A stretch of 5,264 bases of DNA from an uncultured Collinsella sp. (lineage in GTDB: Bacteria; Actinomycetota; Coriobacteriia; Coriobacteriales; Coriobacteriaceae): contig CAJLAN010000132.1 in assembly GCA_905204635.1 (NCBI GenBank), forward strand, positions 1-5,264. The letters are read 5' to 3'. Positions 1-5,264 of the stretch are shown here, in pieces; position 1 is the stretch's first letter; each line of letters opens with the position of its first letter. The notes beneath the pieces were generated by a model. It did not search any database. It saw only the letters and a list, made by a program, of their open reading frames with translations, and was not told the origin of the DNA. A program made the translations under genes and the position numbers.

Positions 1-567
1 GCCTTCTGCTTGTAGCTTTGCCTCATCGAAGTCGAAGATCATGATGGCGCAGTTGGGGAGTTTTGCTGGGAGCTCGAAGCCCTCTGTGGCTGCAGCCTTG
101 ATGAATTGGCGGCTGGCGCTGCCGTGGCTTACTGCTAGGAGGGTTTCTATGCCCTCGGCGCCCATGAGATTGGTGAGGGTGGCTACCATGCGTTCTTGCA
201 ACGCTTTGCTTCCCTCTCCTCCGAAGGGGACCAGGTCCTCGCCCGGATCCCAGACGTCGGTGGGAAGGGCATCGTGGGGGCCTTCTTCGAAGGAGCCGTA
301 GCAGCGCTCGATGATGCCTTCGCAGGGCTCGGCTGCTGCGTCCGGGCCGAGGAGCTCGCATGCGACGAGCTGAGCTGTGTCCATGGCTCGGCCTAAGGAC
401 GAAGAGACCACTTTGTCGGGGACGACGCCGTGGCCCTTAAGCCATGCGGCTGCCATCCCGGCTTGCTGACGGCCCAGATCGGTCAGCGGCGAATCGCAGC
501 GGCCCTGGACCAGCTTTTTGACGTTGAACTCCGTCTGACCGTGGCGGAGTAGATACAGCTTCTTCAT
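1..567 (-). CDS. Histidine phosphatase family protein (phosphoglycerate mutase-like), 3' end outside window
   Basis: Cytosolic phosphatase or mutase of the histidine phosphatase superfamily, which works through a phospho-histidine intermediate; the substrate cannot be told from sequence. The frame stays open for 189 codons from ATG 565-567 to the window edge. It opens with the signature LLRHGQTEFN, where R8 and H9 are the phosphate-binding Arg and nucleophilic His. Next come an SSLGRAMDTA block with the second Arg (R60), a probable acid/base Glu (E87, in IIERCYGSFEEG) and the second catalytic His in VSHGS (H148). All core residues are present, so it looks active. Family members are usually about 200-230 residues, so only a short C-terminal piece should be missing. 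A good ribosome site (AAGGGGAG, 571-578) precedes the ATG and fixes the start. It begins 39 nt after the CDF transporter stop with no terminator between, so co-transcription is likely. Cobalamin-pathway phosphatase (CobC-like) or a general sugar-phosphate phosphatase are possible specific roles, but nothing here chooses between them. Confidence 0.93.
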   Translation of the reverse strand, partial: MKKLYLLRHGQTEFNVKKLVQGRCDSPLTDLGRQQAGMAAAWLKGHGVVPDKVVSSSLGRAMDTAQLVACELLGPDAAAEPCEGIIERCYGSFEEGPHDALPTDVWDPGEDLVPFGGEGSKALQERMVATLTNLMGAEGIETLLAVSHGSASRQFIKAAATEGFELPAKLPNCAIMIFDFDEAKLQAEG

Positions 568-606
568 GCTCTCCCCTTCTGCATAACCTGCTTTGCCGGC
601 ATAGCC

Positions 607-1761
607 TTACTCGTGGGTATGCCCTACGTAGTCTTCGTCGATCGTAATCTTGGCAATCGACTTGGGATATTCCGATTCGACCCGTTGTGTCAGCGCGTGC
701 TTTACGTCTTCGGCACTCATCTGCAGATCCGAGGGACGCACGCAGTCAAAGATCACGTTGGTGTGCGTAGGACCCGGCACGCAGCGCAGGTCATGAATCG
801 AGAGGCGGCTATCGATCTCCTGGGCCATGGCGTGAATGCGCAAGCGCATGCTCGCCAGCTTGGGGTCATCGGTCACGATGGGATCGTAGTGAAGCGTAAC
901 GATCATGTCGTCTTCGTCCCTAAACGACTGCTCGATGTTATCGAGCGTGTCGTGACTTTCCAACGGGCTGTCCTCGGCCGCCATCTCGGCATGCGCACTT
1001 GCAAACTTCCTGCCCGGGCCGTAGTCGTGAACCATCAAATCGTGAACGCCCAAAACGCCGGGATAGCTCATGATCTTGTCTCGAATGTGCTTGACCAGCT
1101 TAGGATCGGGCGACTGGCCCAAAAGCGGGCTCACCGTATCCTGGATGAGCTCAAAACCGCTCCAGCCAATATAGGCGCCAACGGCAAGGCCGACCCATGC
1201 GTCAAGATTGATGTGCGTCACCTGCGAAACAATCGCACATGCCAGCACGGCGCCTGTGGCAAGGACATCGTTCTTGGAATCCTGCGCGGTCGCATGCAGC
1301 GTCTCGGACTCAATGCGATCGCCGAGCTTTTGGTTGAGGGCCGCCATCCACAGCTTTACAACCATCGAAAGTGCCAGGACCGCCACCAGGGCAAGCGAGA
1401 ACTCGACAGGCTCCGGGTTGACAATACGCTCCACCGAGGACTTCACCAGTTCGATGCCAATAAGCAGCACGAGCGCCGCCACGACCAAACCCGAGAGATA
1501 CTCGTAGCGACCGTGGCCGTAAGGATGCTCGGGGTCGGCCGGCTTGCTCGCCAGCTTAAAGCCCAGCACGCTCACGATATTCGAGCTTGCATCGGACAGG
1601 TTGTTCATGGCATCCGCCACAATCGAAACCGATCCCGACAGCACGCCAATTACGCCCTTCGCAGCGCATAGTGCCACATTGGCGAGAATACACACCACGC
1701 CCGTCAACGTGCCCACGCGCGCACGGTCGCCCTGCGCACGCTTAACAATCCACTCGACCAT
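607..1761 (-). CDS. Cation diffusion facilitator transporter, probable Mn(II)-type exporter with two C-terminal domains
   Basis: Inner-membrane metal/proton antiporter of the CDF family, 384 residues. Six hydrophobic segments fall at about 16-38, 43-68, 90-112, 122-142, 162-182 and 187-207. Transport-site residues are in helix 2 (ADAMNNLSD: N53 and D57) and helix 5 (AQDSKND: D161 and D165). This Asn-Asp/Asp-Asp set differs from the zinc-type HxxxD or DxxxD pairs and resembles, from memory, Mn exporters such as pneumococcal MntE; Mn specificity is inference. The cytoplasmic dimerisation domain (about 217-296) keeps the usual metal-binding positions: H240 in GVHDLM, H257 in SAHAEM, and H291/D293 in LHYDP. 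A second, similar domain follows (about 298-377, with IHDL and GPTHTNVIFD), making the protein longer than the roughly 300-residue YiiP type. The start is fixed by an in-frame TAG directly before the ATG; a GGGGGCGG stretch 6 nt upstream is an imperfect ribosome site. No Mn riboswitch fits in the short leader. Family call is firm; metal is moderate. Confidence 0.95.
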   Translation of the reverse strand: MVEWIVKRAQGDRARVGTLTGVVCILANVALCAAKGVIGVLSGSVSIVADAMNNLSDASSNIVSVLGFKLASKPADPEHPYGHGRYEYLSGLVVAALVLLIGIELVKSSVERIVNPEPVEFSLALVAVLALSMVVKLWMAALNQKLGDRIESETLHATAQDSKNDVLATGAVLACAIVSQVTHINLDAWVGLAVGAYIGWSGFELIQDTVSPLLGQSPDPKLVKHIRDKIMSYPGVLGVHDLMVHDYGPGRKFASAHAEMAAEDSPLESHDTLDNIEQSFRDEDDMIVTLHYDPIVTDDPKLASMRLRIHAMAQEIDSRLSIHDLRCVPGPTHTNVIFDCVRPSDLQMSAEDVKHALTQRVESEYPKSIAKITIDEDYVGHTHE

Positions 1762-1840
1762 CTACATCCGCCCCCACGGTACTACCTATATATCTATTGC
1801 TCAAACGGATTGTAGTGTAGCCACTTTGTCCCCCAGATAC
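1762..1840 (-). promoter_or_regulatory. Probable promoter region of the CDF transporter unit
   Basis: This 79-nt gap lies between the terminator of the upstream unit and the CDF start codon, so a promoter for the CDF-phosphatase pair is expected here. On the minus strand there are two candidate -10 elements, TACAAT (plus 1809-1814) and TATATA (plus 1787-1792). Neither has a convincing -35 at 16-18 nt. A short near-palindrome, GGTAGTACC, covers plus 1778-1786 just before the ribosome site. I see no recognisable MntR/DtxR operator and no metal riboswitch. The assignment rests mainly on position. Confidence 0.35.
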
Positions 1841-1874
1841 AAAAAAGGCCGCAACCCACACGGGCCACGGCCTT
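1841..1874 (-). terminator. Rho-independent terminator after the EIIC gene
   Basis: Read on the minus strand, AAGGCCG (plus 1868-1874) pairs perfectly with CGGCCTT (plus 1845-1851), a 7-bp GC-rich stem followed by a run of six T (plus 1841-1846). The 16-nt loop can fold further through a CCC/GGG pairing with a GTGT loop. It lies 38 nt downstream of the EIIC stop codon. The other strand has no T-run after the hairpin, so it should act only on minus-strand transcription. It separates the acc-EIIC unit from the CDF unit. Confidence 0.88.
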
Positions 1875-1912
1875 GGAATATGGCAAAGGAATCGTCCTTG
1901 TGTCGCACAGGT

Positions 1913-3127
1913 TTACGCGCTTACTTCGGCCACGCTCTTCGAGGTTTCGGGTGAATCGGCTCCGTCCCCCGTCGTCTGTCCCTTCGCCGGCACCACGCCA
2001 AAGCAGTAGCTCAGCGCCGCAGACACCGCAAATGCCACACCGCCGGCAGCGCAGCACCACAGCAGGTTCGAGATGCCGCCCGTGGCAAAGCCAATGACCA
2101 TAAGGACATTCGTCATGCCGATGGTATAGGCCGTAACGTGGCCCACGGCCGCAACAAGGCCTCCGACGGCGCCGCCAATGGCCATGCACGTCAGGCACCT
2201 GCCATATTTAAAGCCGCAACCGTACAGCGCCGGCTCGCTTACGCCGCCAAGAACACCCGAGATTGAATAGCCCAGCATGAGCGCCTTCTCGTCCTTATCC
2301 GCAACGCGAAGCGACGCGCCAAAGGGCATGCCCCAAACGGCGAACGTTGCCATCGTCGCGGCGATCAGGATGCACGAATCCGTTCCCACACTCATAAACT
2401 GCGCATAGGCGAGCGATAGGACAACGTTGCTGACGCCGGCGATCTTTAGGAACTCCCAGCCCGCAGCAAGCCCCATGAGCGTGAGCAGCGACACGATGCC
2501 ACCGGAATTGCCAAGCATAAACATAAGCTGGCCCAACAGCATGCCCAGATAGCTGCCCGCCGGCGCCGTAATACACAGCGAAACCGGAACCATGACAAGC
2601 ATGGTCGCAAACGGAACGAACGAAAACGCCACGGCCTTAGGGATAACGCGCTTAAAGAAACACTCCACTCGCCATAGCACGGGCACCGAGATGAGAACCG
2701 GAATAACAGTCATCGTGTAATCGTTGGCCGGCGCAGGAAGCAGACCATACACGGAAGTCATCGATGCCCCCGTCGTCGATGCGGCATCGACAAGCTTGAG
2801 TAAATCGGGTGCAATCAATACGCCGCCCAGCATCATGCCCAGCTGCTCCGAGCAACCGAGCTGGCGGGCGGCCGCCCAACCAAGATAAATGGGCAAAAAG
2901 TAGTAGCCGGCGTTATAGAGCCAACTGTAGAACAGGCGATAGATATCGGAATCGGCAGACCACAGGCCCAGCATGCCTTCGCCCATAATGACAGCGACGG
3001 TGCGGAACAACGCCGCGCAGACAATAAACGGCAGCGCCGACATCATGCTTTTGGACAGATAGTCCACCACGGCCATGGCGTTTGATGAAACCGACGTTGT
3101 AAACGAGGTGTTAGAAACTTGTAGCAT
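1913..3127 (-). CDS. Stand-alone PTS EIIC sugar permease, beta-glucoside/glucose superfamily
   Basis: Membrane permease domain of a phosphoenolpyruvate:sugar phosphotransferase system, 404 residues, nearly all hydrophobic between about 30 and 378. Family landmarks, in order: a YYFLPIYLGWAAARQ block (75-89) followed by LGMMLGGVLIAPDL; the TVIPVL and FVPFATMLVMVPVSL segments (140-184); and GGVSEPALYG (294-303), the equivalent of the substrate-binding GITEP motif, with E298 kept and Thr changed to Ser. The usual GLHW segment reads GVSN at 231-234, so the conserved His appears to be Ser. BglP-type enzymes carry EIIB in front and EIIA behind; here the N-terminus is only a short leader and the C-terminus a 25-residue polar tail, so both partner domains must come from elsewhere. 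The frame could open further upstream, inside the accDA gene, but that extension is Arg/Ser-rich shadow sequence. ATG 3125-3127 is preferred because the ribosome site GGGAAAGG sits 6 nt before it and the protein then begins close to helix 1. It follows accDA by 40 nt. Sugar is unknown. Confidence 0.9.
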   Translation of the reverse strand: MLQVSNTSFTTSVSSNAMAVVDYLSKSMMSALPFIVCAALFRTVAVIMGEGMLGLWSADSDIYRLFYSWLYNAGYYFLPIYLGWAAARQLGCSEQLGMMLGGVLIAPDLLKLVDAASTTGASMTSVYGLLPAPANDYTMTVIPVLISVPVLWRVECFFKRVIPKAVAFSFVPFATMLVMVPVSLCITAPAGSYLGMLLGQLMFMLGNSGGIVSLLTLMGLAAGWEFLKIAGVSNVVLSLAYAQFMSVGTDSCILIAATMATFAVWGMPFGASLRVADKDEKALMLGYSISGVLGGVSEPALYGCGFKYGRCLTCMAIGGAVGGLVAAVGHVTAYTIGMTNVLMVIGFATGGISNLLWCCAAGGVAFAVSAALSYCFGVVPAKGQTTGDGADSPETSKSVAEVSA

Positions 3128-3133
3128 GGAATG

Positions 3134-3141
3134 CCTTTCCC
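3134..3141 (-). promoter_or_regulatory. Ribosome binding site that fixes the EIIC start
   Basis: GGGAAAGG on the minus strand lies 6 nt before ATG 3125-3127. The alternative ATG at 3149-3151 has no comparable site at a usable distance, so this element decides the start of the 404-residue permease. Confidence 0.7.
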
Positions 3142-3167
3142 AATATGACATGCGGGCTGTCCCTTTG

Positions 3168-4892
3168 TCACATCGTGCGGTATCGACCGATTGCGCGGTA
3201 CTTTTCGTAGCGGAGGTTTGTGAGGGTCGCGTCGTCGAGCTGCCCAAGCGTATCGAAGGCATCAAATGCCGAGGACATGACGGCACCGGCGATCTCCTCA
3301 TGCGACAGGCCCCTATCGTCAACAATGCCGTCGATGATGCCGAGCACCAACAGATCGGGGGCCGTGAGCTTAAGCGCCTCGGCGGCCTCATTCGCGCGCT
3401 CGGTATCCTTCCACAGGATCGACGCACAGGCCTCGGGGCTCACGACCGAATAGGCCGAGCTCGAGAGCATCAGGATGCGGTCGGCCACGGACAGCGCCAG
3501 CGCGCCACCAGAGCCGCCCTCGCCTGTCACCACCGAGACAATCGGCGTCTTGAGGCCGCTCATCTCCATGAGATTCTGGGCAATCGCCTCGCCCTGGCCG
3601 CGCTCCTCGGCACCGATGCCGCAAAACGCGCCCGAAGTATCGACCAGACACAGAACCGGTCGACCAAACTTTTCGGCCTGGCGCATAAGGCGACGCGCTT
3701 TGCGGTAGCCCTCGGGATGTGCCATACCAAAGTTGCGACGCATGCGCTCTTTGGTCGTGGTACCGCGCTCGACGGCGATAACCGTCACGGGTCGCCCGTC
3801 TTTCCAGCCAATGCCAGCCACCACGGCGGCGTCGTCGCCAAAGTAACGGTCGCCATGCAGCTCCACAAATCCATCCAGGCCCAGCGAGATCATCTCGCCC
3901 GCCGTGGCGCGATCTGCCGAGCGGGTCTGCTTGACAATCTCGAGCGCGGTTTTTGGTGCGGTCGAGCGCTTGAACAAGTGTCCCAGCTTTTTGCCACGAC
4001 GACCCGTATGCACGATCTCATGCGGTGCCCCCAGGCCGGGCGCGTGCCCTTCGTGCAGTGCCAGCAGCTCGCCTACCGTGAGCGCAATCTCGCCACGCGG
4101 AACAACGGCATCGCAAAAGCCGTGCTCCAGCAAAAACTCGGAGCGCTGGAATCCCTTGGGCAGGCGCTTGTGCATGTTCTGCTCGATCACGCGCGGGCCG
4201 GCAAATGCCGTCAGGGCATCGGGCTCGGCCAGGATAATATCGCCCTCCATGGCAAAGCTCGCGGTTACGCCTCCGGTCGTGGGGGCAGTGAGCACCGTGA
4301 TATACAGGCCGCCCGCCTCGCTATGGCGCCTAACCGCCGCAGAAATCTTGGCCATCTGCATAAGCGATGTCACGCCCTCTTGCATGCGCGCACCGCCCGA
4401 AACGGTAAAGCCGACAACTGGCAATCCAAGCTCGGTCGCTCGCTCAAATGTGCGACAGATCTTCTCGCCCACCACGGAACCCATCGAGCCCATCATAAAG
4501 TTGGCGTCCATAAAGAAGAGCGCCGTATCGCAACCGCAGATTTTGCCCTTGCCGCACACAACGGCATCGCGCTCGCCCGAACGTTCGCTCACGCTCTTGA
4601 GCTTGTCGGCATAGCCGGGAAACGAAAGGAAGTCCTCCGGCGCCAGACTGGCATCCCATTCCTCAAACGTGCCCTCGTCAATCGTCATGCGCATGCGGTC
4701 GCGCCCGCTCACGCGAAAGTGTTTGCCGCAACGAGGGCAGACCTCGAGGTTGTCGTGCAGGCGCGCCTCATCGATCACGCGGCGGCACTCCGGGCACTTG
4801 ATAAACACGTGGCGCGCGGGAAACTCGGCGCACGACTCGGTCATCGGTCCCTCGAGGACGTTGACCGTCTTCGCTTTTCTATTCATCAGCAT
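3168..4892 (-). CDS. accDA: Fused acetyl-CoA carboxylase carboxyltransferase, beta-alpha (AccD-AccA)
   Basis: Transfers the carboxyl group from carboxybiotin on AccB to acetyl-CoA, giving malonyl-CoA for fatty acid synthesis; cytosolic, 574 residues. The first half (about 25-275) is AccD. It has a four-Cys zinc ribbon (CPEC 33-36 and CPRC 52-55), SGGARMQEG (165-173), PTTGGVTASFAM (204-215) and AFAGPRVIEQ (229-238). A linker of about 35 residues (281-315, basic) leads to the AccA half: ELHGDRYFGDD (344-354), ETKE-like TTKERMRRNFGMAHPEGYRKA (378-399), GAEERGQGEAIAQN (427-440), the glycine-rich oxyanion segment TGEGGSGGALAL (456-467) and SPEACASILWK (485-495). Most of the helical N-terminus of E. 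coli AccA (roughly 65 residues) has no counterpart. The frame overlaps accC by 14 nt. ATG 4890-4892 is chosen because GGGG (4900-4903) sits 7 nt upstream. ATG codons at residues 3 and 17 are alternatives; the latter has a GAGGG before it. No codon in the gene is TTA, CTA or TCA, so a long codon-aligned open frame exists on the opposite strand. Confidence 0.97.
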   Translation of the reverse strand: MLMNRKAKTVNVLEGPMTESCAEFPARHVFIKCPECRRVIDEARLHDNLEVCPRCGKHFRVSGRDRMRMTIDEGTFEEWDASLAPEDFLSFPGYADKLKSVSERSGERDAVVCGKGKICGCDTALFFMDANFMMGSMGSVVGEKICRTFERATELGLPVVGFTVSGGARMQEGVTSLMQMAKISAAVRRHSEAGGLYITVLTAPTTGGVTASFAMEGDIILAEPDALTAFAGPRVIEQNMHKRLPKGFQRSEFLLEHGFCDAVVPRGEIALTVGELLALHEGHAPGLGAPHEIVHTGRRGKKLGHLFKRSTAPKTALEIVKQTRSADRATAGEMISLGLDGFVELHGDRYFGDDAAVVAGIGWKDGRPVTVIAVERGTTTKERMRRNFGMAHPEGYRKARRLMRQAEKFGRPVLCLVDTSGAFCGIGAEERGQGEAIAQNLMEMSGLKTPIVSVVTGEGGSGGALALSVADRILMLSSSAYSVVSPEACASILWKDTERANEAAEALKLTAPDLLVLGIIDGIVDDRGLSHEEIAGAVMSSAFDAFDTLGQLDDATLTNLRYEKYRAIGRYRTM

Positions 4893-5264
4893 AGAGATGC
4901 CCCATCAGATCGGTGTGATACATGCCCGACAAGAACTCGTCGTTTGCCAGCACGTCGAGCTGAAGCTCGCTGTTTTCGCTCACGCCCTCAATCACGAGCT
5001 CGCCCAGGGCCGAGCGCATCTTGCGAATGGCTCCATCACGCGTGGGCGCACACACGATGAGCTTGCCGAGCATGGAGTCGTAGTACGGCGGAACGTTCGC
5101 ACCGGTAAACATGGCGGAATCCCAGCGCACGCACGGACCACCCGGCACACGCAACGCGGTGACCGTTCCGCATGATGGCAGAAAGTCCGGCGTTTCGGCA
5201 TTGATGCGGCATTCCATGGCGTGGTTGCGGACCGGCATGTCCTCCTGCTCAAAGGGCAGAGGCT
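4879..5264 (-). CDS. accC: Acetyl-CoA carboxylase biotin carboxylase subunit, C-terminal part (5' end outside window)
   Basis: Biotin carboxylase uses ATP and bicarbonate to carboxylate biotin on AccB, the first half-reaction of acetyl-CoA carboxylase. Only the last 127 codons are present; the frame runs in from the right edge, with codon boundaries starting at 5262. The visible part is the C-terminal domain: HAMECRINAE (residues 14-23 of the visible part), PGG followed by VRWDS with the catalytic Arg that I equate with E. coli R338, and NVPPYYDSMLGKLIV, a hallmark of the family. It ends with a short HLYADE tail and a TAG stop. The ATP-grasp domain with the ATP-binding Lys and the Glu/Asn/Arg active-site cluster lies outside the window. 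The stop overlaps the start of accDA, which implies translational coupling. The C-terminal family motifs exclude the alpha subunits of larger propionyl-CoA or pyruvate carboxylases, because the gene stops right after the biotin carboxylase domain. Confidence 0.96.
   Translation of the reverse strand, partial: PLPFEQEDMPVRNHAMECRINAETPDFLPSCGTVTALRVPGGPCVRWDSAMFTGANVPPYYDSMLGKLIVCAPTRDGAIRKMRSALGELVIEGVSENSELQLDVLANDEFLSGMYHTDLMGHLYADE
4900..4903 (-). promoter_or_regulatory. Weak ribosome binding site of accDA inside accC
   Basis: The GGGG in GATGGGGCATC, within the last codons of accC, lies 7 nt before ATG 4890-4892 and 13 nt before the second in-frame ATG at 4884-4886. The spacing favours the first ATG. 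The weak site suggests that accDA depends on ribosomes finishing accC. Confidence 0.45.

Noticed and set aside
613..1671. 352-codon open frame on the plus strand opposite the CDF transporter
   Set aside because: Also codon-aligned with the real gene, and it ends where that gene has a CTA Leu codon. The product is His/Arg-rich with no family features.
1762..1840. Manganese (yybP-ykoY) riboswitch upstream of the CDF gene
   Set aside because: The leader is under 80 nt from the preceding terminator to the start codon and shows none of the conserved loops; there is also no second hairpin-T-run before the ATG.
3142..3171. Promoter-like pair on the minus strand (GTGACA, 18 nt, CATATT) before EIIC, with a TGACA/TGTCA inverted repeat
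   Set aside because: The -10 matches only 4 of 6 positions and the predicted start would fall inside the ribosome site, leaving a leader of under 10 nt. The repeat is only 5 bp per arm with a 15-nt spacer, which is close to chance.
3128..3427. 100-codon N-terminal extension of the EIIC frame into accDA
   Set aside because: The extension overlaps the 3' end of accDA, is Arg/Ser/Pro-rich and non-membrane-like, and the internal ATG has a well-placed ribosome site. It is out-of-frame shadow sequence.
4444..4659. Small minus-strand frames inside accDA, EIIC and the phosphatase
   Set aside because: They lie in alternative frames of well-supported genes, have no ribosome sites or domains, and show biased Arg/Gly/Cys composition typical of shadows.
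3075..5060. 661-codon open frame on the plus strand opposite accDA
   Set aside because: It is codon-aligned with accDA on the other strand and stays open because that gene uses no TTA, CTA or TCA codons. Its translation is rich in Arg, Ala and His with no recognisable domain, whereas the minus strand encodes a textbook enzyme.

Overview
The window is a compact, moderately GC-rich (close to 60 % by eye) bacterial chromosomal segment in which every supported gene lies on the minus strand. In transcription order, from high to low coordinates, it carries: the 3' end of accC (biotin carboxylase); a fused accD-accA gene (both carboxyltransferase halves of acetyl-CoA carboxylase in one polypeptide); a stand-alone PTS sugar permease domain (EIIC, beta-glucoside/glucose superfamily); a rho-independent terminator; a cation diffusion facilitator (CDF) transporter with a Mn-type metal signature; and a histidine phosphatase that runs off the left edge. 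The fused beta-alpha carboxyltransferase, the orphan EIIC, and the avoidance of TTA, CTA and TCA codons all fit a gut Coriobacteriia member such as Collinsella. That placement is inference from gene content, not from a marker gene.

Right part (about 3168-5264): the accC and accDA frames overlap by 14 nt and are almost certainly one translationally coupled operon for the first committed step of fatty acid synthesis. AccC carboxylates biotin on AccB (not in the window), and the fused AccDA moves the carboxyl group to acetyl-CoA to give malonyl-CoA.

Middle part (about 1841-3167): the EIIC gene starts 40 nt after the accDA stop with its own strong ribosome binding site and no visible terminator between, so it may be transcribed by read-through from the acc operon. 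It has no EIIA or EIIB domain, in the protein or nearby, and must borrow them. A hairpin with a T-run (1841-1874) closes this unit.

Left part (1-1840): a probable second unit begins in the roughly 80-nt gap after the terminator. It holds the CDF transporter and, 39 nt further on, the histidine phosphatase.

I found no mobile element, CRISPR array, RNA gene or obviously new multi-gene system. The most interesting points are protein-level: the compact AccDA fusion, an orphan EIIC with altered substrate-site motifs placed behind it, and a CDF exporter with an NDDD metal signature and a duplicated C-terminal domain.
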